From contig JAFGWM010000062.1 of NCBI GenBank assembly GCA_016937155.1, positions 62,001 to 126,000 on the forward strand: 64,000 nt of DNA. The letters are read 5' to 3'. The stretch is from Deltaproteobacteria bacterium (lineage in GTDB: Bacteria; Myxococcota_A; Polyangia; HGW-17). The notes under the pieces were generated by a model. That model did no database searches, was not told the origin of the DNA, and was given only the letters and a program-made list of their open reading frames with translations. The stretch's first letter is position 1. Every line of letters starts with the position of its first letter. Position numbers and translations under genes: made by a program. This document shows, piece after piece, positions 17,625 to 26,641 of the stretch.

Positions 17625-18609
17625 TTGACTCACCATTATCTTCATGGATCAGAGGTATTATTACTTTAAACATTGTTCCTTTATCGGACTCAGATGAGAC
17701 ATCTATGGTTCCACCATGAATTTGTACAATATTGTATACGATATGGAGTCCGAGGCCTGTTCCTTCTCCTACTGCTTTTGTTGTGAAGAATGGATCAAAA
17801 ATTCTGCTGATGTTTGCTTCACTTATGCCACCTCCATCATCTTCAATTTCCACGATGGCGTTATCGTGATCACTCTTAATTCTCAGCCATAGATTTCCCA
17901 TTGGCCTTGATGCCTTGTTGAGTGTTGGTTTTATTGCCTGAACTGAGTTTATTATGAGATTTAGAAAAACCTGACTCAGTTGACTTGGTACAACGGTACA
18001 TGGGGGGATATTCTGATATTCCTTATGGATATTGGCTACATATTTTACCTGATTGAAAGCAATGGAAAGTGCGTTATCGACTATGTCACTCATTGATGCT
18101 TCAATAAATTCTTCTCCTTCTGCTCTTGCAAAACTTCTAAGACCCTCAACTATTTTTCTCATTTTCAGAGCGCCATCAGTACTTTCCTTTATCATATCTG
18201 AGATATCTTCCAGCATAAAATCTATTTTGAGACGCTTTCGTTCTTTCATTACTGATTCTCTGAATTCTATTGAATTATCGGTATTATCCATGAAAGCAAA
18301 AAATTCATTGAGATTTCTGAGATATTTTTCATTTATAATCTGGAAATTGGATAATATCCATGCAAGTGGATTATTAAGCTCATGTGCTACACCCGCGGCC
18401 ATACTTCCAAGAGATGCCATTTTTTCACTGTGTAGCAACATCAGTTGGGTTTTTTTGAGTTTCGATTCTATCTCACTGTTATCACTATTATTTTGAGAAT
18501 GAGGAGCTCTGGAATCTATTTGAGGTTCAATATTATTACCTGTAAGGGATTTAAGATTTCCATCTATTGACCCCAGTAGTGTAATGATTGCATCCAGTTG
18601 ATCTTTCAT
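17608..18609 (-). CDS. Soluble sensor histidine kinase
   Basis: 333 residues with no transmembrane segment. The H-box is [15 protein letters not shown] with H76, followed by the N-box ([12 protein letters not shown]), G1 (EDDGGGIS), F-box (FDPFFTTK) and G2 ([11 protein letters not shown]). The first ~50 residues are a short Ser/Asn-rich stretch with no recognised sensor domain, so input must come from a partner protein. Its start overlaps the stop of the 125-residue helical protein (ATGA) and its end overlaps the REC-PAS gene, a strongly coupled arrangement. It is likely to phosphorylate D60 of that receiver. Confidence 0.93.
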   Translation of the reverse strand: MKDQLDAIITLLGSIDGNLKSLTGNNIEPQIDSRAPHSQNNSDNSEIESKLKKTQLMLLHSEKMASLGSMAAGVAHELNNPLAWILSNFQIINEKYLRNLNEFFAFMDNTDNSIEFRESVMKERKRLKIDFMLEDISDMIKESTDGALKMRKIVEGLRSFARAEGEEFIEASMSDIVDNALSIAFNQVKYVANIHKEYQNIPPCTVVPSQLSQVFLNLIINSVQAIKPTLNKASRPMGNLWLRIKSDHDNAIVEIEDDGGGISEANISRIFDPFFTTKAVGEGTGLGLHIVYNIVQIHGGTIDVSSESDKGTMFKVIIPLIHEDNGESNGGNN

Positions 18610-18983
18610 GAATTCTCCTTCGAAAGTTTCAATTCTTTTAGTATTTCAATTGTTTCACTTTCGTATTCTATAACATCTGCCAGAGCGATGAGATCTCCTT
18701 TTCCATATGCCTCTTCTATCATCACCAGAAAATTCCCAACGTCAGTCTGGACTCTAGTATATGTTTCCCCAAGTTCTAACATTTTCATTTCGGCCAGACG
18801 CTCTACAAGTTCCATAAGATTTGCAAGAGCATCAATTACCTGACTGAAAAGTGTTAGAGCATCTTTTACTTTTCCAAGTCTGAAAAGATCGGCGGAATCA
18901 ATAAAATTCTTTCTTATCTCTGATACGTATTCAGGAATTGAATTTATAACATCCAATGCGGTGTCTGACTGTGACTGCTCCAT
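18606..18983 (-). CDS. Small all-helical protein heading a signalling operon
   Basis: 125 residues, acidic, apparently all alpha-helical (for example FSQVIDALANLMELVERLAE and VIEYESETIEILKELKLSKE). There is no signal peptide, TM segment or known motif. It resembles four-helix adaptor proteins only in general character. The start has GGAG 8-9 nt upstream. Its stop overlaps the kinase start by 4 bp, so the two should be made together. Since the kinase has no sensor domain, this protein is a good candidate for its input partner or regulator, which is inference from order alone. Confidence 0.65.
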   Translation of the reverse strand: MEQSQSDTALDVINSIPEYVSEIRKNFIDSADLFRLGKVKDALTLFSQVIDALANLMELVERLAEMKMLELGETYTRVQTDVGNFLVMIEEAYGKGDLIALADVIEYESETIEILKELKLSKENS

Positions 18984-19045
18984 CTAACATCTCCTTACGG
19001 GTACAAAAATCTGAATCGGCGACTTTTCAGGAATTATAAACCGTC

Positions 19046-19065
19046 AAAAACGGGTTCCTGTTTTT
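19046..19065 (-). terminator. Possible intrinsic terminator after the 23844-19074 operon
   Basis: AAAAACGG (19046-19053) pairs with CTGTTTTT (19058-19065), with one G-T pair and a 4-nt loop. Read on the minus strand, the stem lies 8 bp past the stop of the 216-residue gene. The stem is A/T-rich apart from its tip. A TATAAT-like box (19033-19038 on the minus strand) just beyond it could start the next operon. Confidence 0.4.
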
Positions 19066-19073
19066 ATAGTAGC

Positions 19074-19724
19074 TTAATGGATATATTGTTTACTAATATC
19101 ACGTACTAAAGGATCGGAAAGAATGTAAAAACGTTTAGGATTTAAATGTGGATATCTCCAGGATCTCAGATGGAGTTTAGCCAGAAGTCCCGTGAGTTTA
19201 TAAATATCCATACCACCATACTGATCAAGTATTGAAAGTATTCCATCATGGGCTGATTCCGGGTGGATAATCATTGAAGGGGCTAAAAACAAAATAGAGT
19301 CATAAAAAATAATTCGTCCCTGAATAATACAGGGAAATTCAGGAATATGAATTTCAGGATCGATACTGACGTGAAAATCACTTCCTCGAATGAGATCTCT
19401 GAGAAAACCCATTTTATTTTTAATGGGTGCCTCAATGACAAAAAAGCCATACTGGGAATTCATGCAGTTTTTCAGAAAAACACCGGTATCATTATCCAGC
19501 GTGGAAATTATTGTTGAGTATTCCGGAATCGAAGGAAAAATCCGGATTATCATCCATTCAATAAAAAGATTCATACGGGTTTCATAAAATGGTTCATCCC
19601 ACGCGGGTTTACCAAATTCGGTGAAATACTGTTCTCTCAAATGATTTATGTAATCATTTCCATACATGTTGCGAATTTTATCAACAACAGAGTCGAGTTT
19701 TTCAAATGGAAGAATCATATTCAA
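19074..19724 (-). CDS. Unrecognised 216-residue protein
   Basis: No signal peptide or clear TM segment. The middle contains hydrophobic stretches (FFVIEAPIKNKMGFLRDL and IIFYDSILFLAPSMII) with intervening acidic and aromatic residues, giving a mixed alpha/beta character. I recognise no family. The start overlaps the 3' end of the dihydroorotase gene by 23 bp, so it is translated from within that operon. A second ATG two codons in (19718) is also possible. It is the last gene before a terminator-like hairpin. Confidence 0.55.
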   Translation of the reverse strand: MNMILPFEKLDSVVDKIRNMYGNDYINHLREQYFTEFGKPAWDEPFYETRMNLFIEWMIIRIFPSIPEYSTIISTLDNDTGVFLKNCMNSQYGFFVIEAPIKNKMGFLRDLIRGSDFHVSIDPEIHIPEFPCIIQGRIIFYDSILFLAPSMIIHPESAHDGILSILDQYGGMDIYKLTGLLAKLHLRSWRYPHLNPKRFYILSDPLVRDISKQYIH

Positions 19725-21033
19725 TGTTTCCGTTGATAATTGTATAAATGACTTTTCCAGTTAACTGCTCTCCGGTGAAGGGGTTATTTTTTCCCTTACT
19801 TTCACTGTTTCCAGTGAAGATCCATTTAAGTGAAGGATCAACAACTGTAATATCAGCGTTTTCGCCTGGAATAAATCCACCGGAAAATCCCGCAAGTTTA
19901 CGTCCTGCAGTTAGACCATGAATCACGCGTTCCAGAGTCAGTTCTTTTTTTTCAATAAGATTTCCAAGTACGCCGAAGGTACTCTCCAGCCCCGCAATCC
20001 CAAAAGAAGCTGATTCAAGGGGACATGATTTTGATTCGTCATCATGGGGTGCATGATCTGTGGCAATTATATCAATTGTGCCATCCATAAAACCTGCAAT
20101 AAGAGCTTTACGATCCTCTTCTGTTCTAAGAGGGGGTGCACATTTTGCTGCATTCAGTTTTGAAAGAACTGCATTTTCATTGAGTGCCAGATGATGAGGT
20201 GTTACCTCACATGTTACATTCACCGAATTTCTTTTTCCGGATCTCACAAGTTTAACTGTTTCCATGGAAGATACGTGCTGAATATGGTAATGACCACCGG
20301 TTTCACTGCTTCGCAAAATTCCTCTGGAGGCCGGTATTGTTTCAGCACTACAAGGCTGTCCTTCGGTTTTGAGCTCTCTGGAGACTCTTCCAAGATTCAC
20401 CGGGGCTTTTTTACTTAAATGAATATTTTCACAGTGATCGGAAAATATAAATTTCATCCTTTCTGAGATTTTGAGTAACTCAGAAACCAGAGAATCATCA
20501 TCCAGACAGTCTCCATCATCAGAAAAAACCCTGCATCCGCTTTCAGCTAGTTCCTCCAGATTCACAAGAGTTTTTCCGGTTCTTTTAATGGATGCACTAC
20601 AGCAGATGGAAATATGACAATTGTTATTCCCGGTAAGTATTTGCCGGATAAAATTAAGTGATTCCACTGAATCCGGAGCTGGATCAGTATTGGGCATTGC
20701 GGTTATATGAGTGAAACCACCCTTCAGTGCAGCTCTGGATTCAGAATTGCAACTTCCCTTTTTTGTAAATCCGGGTTCTCTGATGTGAGTATGGAAATCA
20801 AAAAATCCCGGAGTGGCAGTATAATCCGGGATATTAATTTCATTTATTTCTCTCGAATATAAACTTTCCGGTAGGATAAAATCAGTATTTTTTCCGATAT
20901 ATGCAAACTTTCCTTTGATAATCAGTATAATACCATCTTCAATATCAATGTTGTTTACCGGGTCGAGTATTCTTTTACACCTGATGAGTAAATCTCCGGA
21001 TTTTTTTTTCAGGGGGATGAAGGCTGAATTCAT
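19702..21033 (-). CDS. pyrC: Dihydroorotase (class I type)
   Basis: 443 residues, the usual length for class I dihydroorotases. Amidohydrolase motifs: metal-binding FHTHIREPG (H81, H83, R85), MPNTDP, SDHCEN, the HYHIQHVS segment and DHAPHDDESK containing the catalytic Asp. It interconverts carbamoyl aspartate and dihydroorotate in pyrimidine synthesis. Allantoinases and hydantoinases are related, but REPG plus MPNT favours dihydroorotase. The ATG at 21033 overlaps the stop of the acyl-CoA ligase gene (ATGA). Linkage to a fatty-acid ligase is unusual, and no other pyr gene is near. Confidence 0.92.
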   Translation of the reverse strand: MNSAFIPLKKKSGDLLIRCKRILDPVNNIDIEDGIILIIKGKFAYIGKNTDFILPESLYSREINEINIPDYTATPGFFDFHTHIREPGFTKKGSCNSESRAALKGGFTHITAMPNTDPAPDSVESLNFIRQILTGNNNCHISICCSASIKRTGKTLVNLEELAESGCRVFSDDGDCLDDDSLVSELLKISERMKFIFSDHCENIHLSKKAPVNLGRVSRELKTEGQPCSAETIPASRGILRSSETGGHYHIQHVSSMETVKLVRSGKRNSVNVTCEVTPHHLALNENAVLSKLNAAKCAPPLRTEEDRKALIAGFMDGTIDIIATDHAPHDDESKSCPLESASFGIAGLESTFGVLGNLIEKKELTLERVIHGLTAGRKLAGFSGGFIPGENADITVVDPSLKWIFTGNSESKGKNNPFTGEQLTGKVIYTIINGNIEYDSSI

Positions 21034-22805
21034 AGTTTGTGGCTGTCAGCAAAATAGTCGATGTAAACAGGGTCATTTTCTCTGAGGATCCTTCTCAGCA
21101 CTTTACCAACCATGTTTTTTGGAACCTCAGAAATAAATTCCACATATCTGGGTACTTTATAATGTGTCAGATTTTCCCTGCACCAGACTTTGAATTCGTC
21201 TTCAGTAATAGAGGATGAATATTCGTCTTTTAAGACGACCCAGGCTTTGATCACTTCTCCTGAATCCTTATCTGGAAGGCCTGCAACCGCGACTTCCAGA
21301 ACCGCATCATGTCTGGCAAGAAGATCTTCAACATCCTTTGGAAAAACACTGTATCCTTTAAACTTGATGAGTTCCTTTTTGCGATCGAGAATAGTTATCT
21401 GACCAAGATTATTCATGTAACCTATGTCTCCGGTGAGGAGCCATCTTTCATTTTCAATTTCTATAATGTGGGAGGCTGTTTCATCCGGATTATCCAGATA
21501 GCCTTCCATTACCTGAGGCCCACATACGGCAAGTTCTCCGATATGTTCAATATCTTCAGGTCCAGCACCTGTGCCCATTTCCTGGGAAGGATCACTTTTA
21601 TTTACTATTTTCCATTTGGTGCCTGGAAGTGGTAAGCCTATTGTTCCGCTTCTTCTCTGGGAATCACTTCCCCAGAGTGGGTTCACGCTTACCACAGGGC
21701 TTGCTTCCGTAAGTCCGTATCCTTCCACCAGAGGACACTGGGTGGCGTTTTCAAATCGGTCCTGAACGGCCCTGTGCAACGGACCTGCTCCACTGGCACC
21801 AATGAACAGCTTTTTTGTTATGTTGTACTTCTTTAGATCGGGAAAATCAGCCATTCGCTGGAACAGTACTTCAGCACCAATATAAATCGAACCTTCATCA
21901 GGTGTTTCTTTCTGAAGAGATAAACAGAGTTCATCCATCTTGGGAGGTCGGGGAAAAAGTAGTATCCATCCGCCATAAAGAGGTGTTAAATTCAGAATAG
22001 TGGTCATTCCGAAAGCGTGAAAAAACGGAAGAATTCCCAGATTTGCAATACTCTGGTTGCTTCGGTAAAACCACATTCTCACCTGAATAGCATTGCATAA
22101 AAGATTATAGTGTGTAAGCACAGCCGCTTTTGGAACCCCGGTGGTACCTCCAGTCATTATGTATGTGGCAGGATCCGTGAGGGGATCAAGTTCTATAACA
22201 GGGGGTTTATTTCCAGATTTAATAAGCTGCATGAATTCTATGGCTTCACTGGGAAGTGGTGCCCATGGAATTTTCCTGAGAATTCTGCCTATTTTCTGTT
22301 TATGCCACGGAAGAAAATCACCAATATTTGTACCGATAAACAGTTTGACATCAATAGAGTGTCTGATCGGTTTTATTTTCTCATCATAAAGAGAATCCAG
22401 AAAAATCAGGTATTTAGCTTTAATTGTTTCTAACTGATGTTTTATTTCCAATGGTTTGTAAGTGGGATTTATTCCGGATATTACTGCACCTATTCTTATC
22501 ACAGCGTGATAAGAAACAACATACTGAACTGAATTGGGCAATAATAATGCGACGGTTTCCCCTTTTTTCACTCCCAGCCGATACAATGAATCAGCTAAGG
22601 CATCAACCATCTGATTGTACTGTTTATAGTTGAAATCAACTCCAAGGAATCTGAGTGCCTTGCTTTTAGGCCATCTGGCAGCCGCATCTGATATTATTGA
22701 GTCCAGAGGTCGTACTGGAAACTCAGGTTTTATAGAAACTTCATCGGGCCATCCGGATTCAGATTTGAACCATGGACTGTCAGGGTTTATTCTAACTTCA
22801 TCCAT
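21030..22805 (-). CDS. Acyl-CoA ligase (AMP-forming), FadD-like
   Basis: 591 residues with all ANL-family core motifs: the P-loop-like MTGGTTGVPKAAV (~220), VEGYGLTEASP (~360), LTGDIGYMN with FKGYSVFPKDVEDLL (~470-490), and NMVGKVLRR containing the catalytic lysine near the end. The length and the FKGY / PKDVE hinge resemble medium/long-chain fatty acyl-CoA synthetases. It would activate a carboxylic acid via acyl-AMP; chain length cannot be told. There is no signal peptide, so it is cytoplasmic or peripheral. It starts directly after the YbjN-like gene stop and overlaps pyrC by 4 bp. Confidence 0.92.
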   Translation of the reverse strand: MDEVRINPDSPWFKSESGWPDEVSIKPEFPVRPLDSIISDAAARWPKSKALRFLGVDFNYKQYNQMVDALADSLYRLGVKKGETVALLLPNSVQYVVSYHAVIRIGAVISGINPTYKPLEIKHQLETIKAKYLIFLDSLYDEKIKPIRHSIDVKLFIGTNIGDFLPWHKQKIGRILRKIPWAPLPSEAIEFMQLIKSGNKPPVIELDPLTDPATYIMTGGTTGVPKAAVLTHYNLLCNAIQVRMWFYRSNQSIANLGILPFFHAFGMTTILNLTPLYGGWILLFPRPPKMDELCLSLQKETPDEGSIYIGAEVLFQRMADFPDLKKYNITKKLFIGASGAGPLHRAVQDRFENATQCPLVEGYGLTEASPVVSVNPLWGSDSQRRSGTIGLPLPGTKWKIVNKSDPSQEMGTGAGPEDIEHIGELAVCGPQVMEGYLDNPDETASHIIEIENERWLLTGDIGYMNNLGQITILDRKKELIKFKGYSVFPKDVEDLLARHDAVLEVAVAGLPDKDSGEVIKAWVVLKDEYSSSITEDEFKVWCRENLTHYKVPRYVEFISEVPKNMVGKVLRRILRENDPVYIDYFADSHKL

Positions 22806-23255
22806 TTATTTCCCTTTCCCGAAGTCATTTACAAGAATATCATCATATTTATCTGCAAGCCTTCCAACTTTAACTATGATGTCTATCAATTCGCTTTCAT
22901 TGAGATCATCTGTTGTACGATCGGATTTTAGAATTACCTTTTTATCCTTCACCGCAAAAGCCACACTGCACATTTCCATTCTGGAGTTATAACCCAGGAG
23001 GCGGGGATAAATTTCGTTATCAACATTTTCATCAAGTTGAAAAATCTGACTGAATACCTGAAGATAATTTGTTTCGGTAGCCTGAGTTAGGACAATGTAC
23101 ACAGTTGCACTTCCACGACTGAGTCCCCAGACAAGTATGCTGTCTCCGGTTGATTTGAGCCGGTTCTGATCGGGATCCAGTCCAAAGGAATCCCTGAAAA
23201 CCCTTTCAATCAAATCCCGCGTTTCAGTAAATTTTTCAGATACTGACTTTTCCAT
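22806..23255 (-). CDS. YbjN-like small protein
   Basis: 149 residues, acidic, no export signal. The order of a beta-hairpin region (ILVWGLSRGSATVYIVLTQ), a segment near LGYNSRMEMCSVAFAVKDKKV and a helical tail (NESELIDIIVKVGRLAD) resembles the YbjN / type III chaperone-like fold. This is recognition by shape, not by a firm motif. YbjN-type proteins are small and poorly understood. A good Shine-Dalgarno (GGGAGAA) precedes the ATG. It sits between the DUF2007 protein (20 bp) and the acyl-CoA ligase (0 bp). Confidence 0.55.
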   Translation of the reverse strand: MEKSVSEKFTETRDLIERVFRDSFGLDPDQNRLKSTGDSILVWGLSRGSATVYIVLTQATETNYLQVFSQIFQLDENVDNEIYPRLLGYNSRMEMCSVAFAVKDKKVILKSDRTTDDLNESELIDIIVKVGRLADKYDDILVNDFGKGK

Positions 23256-23274
23256 TTTAATTCTCCCTGGTGGG

Positions 23275-23844
23275 TTAATTATTTTTCATTTCCTCAAGCA
23301 GTTTTCTGATTTCCGCTAATTCAGTTACAAGAGATTCCAGCTTATCAGCATGGTTTTCAACTACATCAGCCAGATCATCCACGGTTTCCATTAGAGAATC
23401 CAGACCTTCTTCAATATCATCAATTCGTGAATGGAATTCTTCATCTATTTCATTTTCAATTTCTTCAGTAGATGGAAGATCATCAATACTGTCAACTTTA
23501 ACTTTTTTACCTGTTACAACATCTGTATTGCATGCAGGGCAAATATTCACCGTTGGTCCAAGCCACAGTGTACATCCGGGACATTCCCGGCCTTCAAGCT
23601 GTTGTTTGCGGTGTTCTATTAGAATTTCCAGGGCTTCTTTTTCTTTTCCGGATTCAACTAAAAGTGTGCTGTGACCTAGATTGTCACTGAAACTTTTCAG
23701 GATAATATCTGTATGTTCAACGACCTTCCATGGAATATTCGCATTATCAAGTCTGATTACAAGCTGCTCCATCTCAAATATTGATTCAAGTGTGGCAATA
23801 CTGGTCAGACTGGTATCAGGAGGACAGTTTTCATATGAAGCCAT
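23275..23844 (-). CDS. DUF2007 domain, zinc ribbon and coiled-coil protein
   Basis: 189 residues in three parts. Residues ~15-80 resemble DUF2007, the putative signal-transducing domain (LESIFEMEQLVIRLDNANIPWKV). Residues ~88-110 carry a zinc-ribbon-like CPGC...CPAC pair (CPGCTLWLGPTVNICPAC). The last ~65 residues form an acidic coiled coil (IDDIEEGLDSLMETVDDLAD, VTELAEIRKLLEEMK). Such proteins are taken as signalling or assembly adaptors, without proven activity. It is the first gene of the operon. Its leader (23850-23890) can form two short stem-loops, GCCCT/AGGGC and CGGGA/TCCCG. Confidence 0.75.
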   Translation of the reverse strand: MASYENCPPDTSLTSIATLESIFEMEQLVIRLDNANIPWKVVEHTDIILKSFSDNLGHSTLLVESGKEKEALEILIEHRKQQLEGRECPGCTLWLGPTVNICPACNTDVVTGKKVKVDSIDDLPSTEEIENEIDEEFHSRIDDIEEGLDSLMETVDDLADVVENHADKLESLVTELAEIRKLLEEMKNN

Positions 23845-23986
23845 GGTTTACCTTTCTGCCCTTACAGGGCCTTCGGGAAAATATCCCGGACGTTCTTTTA
23901 AATTACAATATTTTTCATGTACATAAAAGAGTTATAATACAAAAACCAACTGGAGTTGAAAATCAGAAAATAATTCAGATGAATAA

Positions 23987-25060
23987 TTATTTGATTCCTG
24001 TGAAGAGACGATTCCATCTGATGCCTTCAGGACCCCGGGAAAGCCATATGAACTCTGCTTTGCCCTTGAGATTGTCCACCGGTATACAAGGGTGAGGTTT
24101 TCCATCCTTCATTAAAAATCTGCTGTCTTCAGAATTGTCTCTATTGTCACCCATCACAAAAACACAGTTTTCGGGAACTTTCCATGTATCAGGCCAGTTT
24201 TGAGGAAGCGGTCTTGGAAATTTATCATAAATTACTCTATGGGTTTCATACCCGAAGGATTCTTCATACAGATCACATGGTTTGCCTTCATGCCAGTCTT
24301 CACCAAGCTTTTCATTCCTGTCCATGTATGAGCACTTCTCTTCCAGTTTAGTGCGTTTAACGGGAGTAAACTCCTTTTCACCTTTTGATTTAATGAAAAT
24401 AGTGCGGTTATGAAATCGAATTGTATCTCCTGGAAGACCTACAACTCTTTTAATCCAGTCTTCACTGTTCTTTATTGGTTCAATAAATACTACAATATCA
24501 CCCCTCCTAGGAAGGCTCCACTTGGTGAAATGCTTAGGAGGATTTTGAGTGAATGGTATTCTCAGTCCATAAACAAATTTATTCACGTAAATGTAATCTC
24601 CCACCTGAAGTGTGGGAATCATACTTCCTGAGGGAATTCGAAATGGTTCGAAAACAAAGGCCCTTAGGAAAAGTGCTACACTGGTGGCAATTAGAAAGCT
24701 TCTTATATAAGTGAACGTCACATTTCTTTTTAAATAAGAAAATTCTTTTTCAATTCCCACCAGATGTTCAACCACAGAATCAAGTTTTTCCTTTTTCCTT
24801 ATGGCTTCCTTCCACGATTTCAGATGAAGTGAAATCCTTTCGGTGTCATGATCCGATAGAGTTGCTCCTTTTTCTTCCCAGGGCCAGTAAAATAAAGGTT
24901 CCCGGTTATAACCGAATCGTCTGATCATATGTCGGAGTTCAGAAGCTGTTTCCACTCCTTTCTTTTTGAGTTTCCTGCGCTGCCACCAGCTGTCAGTTGA
25001 AGCTGAATCTTTTCTGTGGTAGTTTGAATTTCTTTTTGGAGTGTTCTTTTTCTTGCTCAC
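23987..25060 (-). CDS. lepB: Signal peptidase I
   Basis: A 357-residue type I signal peptidase. The GTG at 25060 is chosen because GGAG lies 7 nt upstream and the start then overlaps the DMT-transporter stop (GTGA). The longer open frame to 25321 only shadows that gene. One N-terminal TM (~118-138, SFLIATSVALFLRAFVFEPF) leads to catalytic Ser146 in IPSGSMIPT, the RGDIVVF strand, catalytic Lys204 in WIKRVVGLPGD, and box E GDNRDNSEDSR. It cuts signal peptides off exported proteins, which matches the many secreted proteins nearby. The ~115-residue basic cytoplasmic region before the TM is longer than usual and has no recognised domain. Confidence 0.95.
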   Translation of the reverse strand: MSKKKNTPKRNSNYHRKDSASTDSWWQRRKLKKKGVETASELRHMIRRFGYNREPLFYWPWEEKGATLSDHDTERISLHLKSWKEAIRKKEKLDSVVEHLVGIEKEFSYLKRNVTFTYIRSFLIATSVALFLRAFVFEPFRIPSGSMIPTLQVGDYIYVNKFVYGLRIPFTQNPPKHFTKWSLPRRGDIVVFIEPIKNSEDWIKRVVGLPGDTIRFHNRTIFIKSKGEKEFTPVKRTKLEEKCSYMDRNEKLGEDWHEGKPCDLYEESFGYETHRVIYDKFPRPLPQNWPDTWKVPENCVFVMGDNRDNSEDSRFLMKDGKPHPCIPVDNLKGKAEFIWLSRGPEGIRWNRLFTGIK

Positions 25061-25926
25061 GTACGTTCTCCTGAAGTCAATTTTTCCTCGCTGTTTCTTG
25101 TAACCACCAAAACTGCCATTGAAAAGAAAATAATAAAAATTCCGGAAAATTCCCGCAAATCTGGAATTTCTGCAAAAACCAGCTTTCCTGCTATTGTAGC
25201 CCATATGATACCGGTAAATGAAAATGCAGCCACTGTGGATGCTTTTTCGAGTTTGTAAGACAGTGTCATCAGCCCCTGAGCTACGGTGGTGAGTACTCCT
25301 ATTACAATCAGTTCGTTCCATTGACTGAATGACGGGAGAACCCAGTTTTTCAGCATTGGGGGAAAAGTAATGAACATTGTAAGGATACAGAGCCAGTTTA
25401 TTATCGCAGCAGGGTTTTCCTTCTGGGAAATATGTCTTATTGAAAGATATGCAATGGATGCAAGAAAACCACTTCCAAGTGCAAGCAAACTTCCTGAAGA
25501 CAGAATTCCTGAATCAATCCTCAGAATAAGGAAAACTCCTGAAAGTGCGATAAAGATGAGTAGTATCTTCTTCCATGTAACCTCTTCACCTAAAAGCGGA
25601 ATTGCCAGAATTGTAGTGAAAAGTGGATGAGTGTAGTGGAGTGCAGCTGCGTTTCCCATGGTTGTCAGTGACAATGCCCAGAAGTACAGAATCATAGCCA
25701 CTGCTCCTGAAAAGCCTCTTATAAACAAAAATTTCCAGTTTTTTCTGTTTCCCAGGATTTTTTCTTTTTTCAGTGAGAGCCATAGTGTGAGAATTAAAAA
25801 TCCTCCAAGACCTCTGAAAAACGCTGCTTCCCAGAATCCCAGAGCCATTGTACATCTTTTAACGAATATATATGCCACAGAAAAAACTAATGTGGCAACA
25901 AGCATAAGTAAGATACCTTTATTCAT
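25057..25926 (-). CDS. EamA-family (DMT superfamily) transporter
   Basis: 289 residues with about ten evenly spaced hydrophobic segments and an internal duplication of two EamA units (~1-140 and ~150-280), both typical of drug/metabolite transporters. The start ILLMLVATLVFSVAYIFVKR is characteristic. It should lie in the inner membrane and export a small metabolite or amino acid; the substrate is unknown. The lepB start overlaps its stop by 4 bp, so the pair is coupled although no functional link is obvious. The 67-bp divergent region behind it is very A/T-rich. Confidence 0.9.
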   Translation of the reverse strand: MNKGILLMLVATLVFSVAYIFVKRCTMALGFWEAAFFRGLGGFLILTLWLSLKKEKILGNRKNWKFLFIRGFSGAVAMILYFWALSLTTMGNAAALHYTHPLFTTILAIPLLGEEVTWKKILLIFIALSGVFLILRIDSGILSSGSLLALGSGFLASIAYLSIRHISQKENPAAIINWLCILTMFITFPPMLKNWVLPSFSQWNELIVIGVLTTVAQGLMTLSYKLEKASTVAAFSFTGIIWATIAGKLVFAEIPDLREFSGIFIIFFSMAVLVVTRNSEEKLTSGERT

Positions 25927-25993
25927 GTTGTGTAGATAATCTTAAAAAATATTTTTGGCAATGATCTCTTTTTAAATTATTATTTTCATTACA

Positions 25994-26611
25994 ATGAGCA
26001 AACCGTACCGATTGAGAGCCACCCAAACTGAAACCGCCAGAAGAATTAATTCCGCAATAAAGGAAAGACGCAGAAGGTTCAGAAAAAAACCTGGTGTTGT
26101 TTTTGATTCACCCATGATGCCAAGAAGTTATATTCTTCAGCAGAGGCTGTTAAACATCAGAAAAGAAATCAGGGCACAGCAAAGCAGGAAGAAGAAAAAG
26201 CCGCTTTACGACAGGAAAAAAATGTTTTTACTGATTCTGGTGGGAGGGATGATCGCTGCTTGGATCACAGGCAGAAACAGAAAATCGGATTCCCTGATAC
26301 CTACAAGGGAAAAACCATTCAGTGTTAAAATAAAATGCAATGGAAATTGTGATAGATCCGTTGAAAGACTGAAATCCTTTATTCGGGAAAGAAAGGATTT
26401 TATTTTTACTGAAAAAGCTCCGGATCTACTTATTTCCATCTCCCAAAAGAGTGATAATGTCTGGGAAGCTGATATTGTCAGTCGAGTCAGAGGTGAAGGG
26501 AAAAAAAATCAGTTCCAGAAATGGAGGATTTTTTCTCAAGGCAATCCAAATGAAAATGCTTTTGATAAACTTATTTCGGATATAATAGAAAAATTGACTC
26601 CCGATGGATAG
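25994..26611 (+). CDS. Single-TM protein with basic cytoplasmic N-terminus, unknown function
   Basis: 205 residues. The first ~70 are strongly basic (RRRRFRKK, RKKKKP), one TM follows (~77-92, FLLILVGGMIAAWITG), and the C-terminal ~110 residues would face the periplasm. That domain (FSVKIKCNGNCDRSVERLKS) has two close cysteines and no recognised family. It diverges from the DMT/lepB pair and lies 30 bp ahead of a kinase/regulator pair, so it may be part of their sensory input or a target. This rests on neighbourhood alone. Confidence 0.6.
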   Translation: MSKPYRLRATQTETARRINSAIKERRRRFRKKPGVVFDSPMMPRSYILQQRLLNIRKEIRAQQSRKKKKPLYDRKKMFLLILVGGMIAAWITGRNRKSDSLIPTREKPFSVKIKCNGNCDRSVERLKSFIRERKDFIFTEKAPDLLISISQKSDNVWEADIVSRVRGEGKKNQFQKWRIFSQGNPNENAFDKLISDIIEKLTPDG

Positions 26612-26641
26612 ACAGTCAATTTCATTTAAGGAATTATTCAG

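Noticed and set aside
25061-25321. Longer start for signal peptidase I adding 87 residues
   Set aside because: The extra part is only the shadow of the DMT transporter gene in another frame. The GTG at 25060 has GGAG 7 nt upstream and overlaps the transporter stop.
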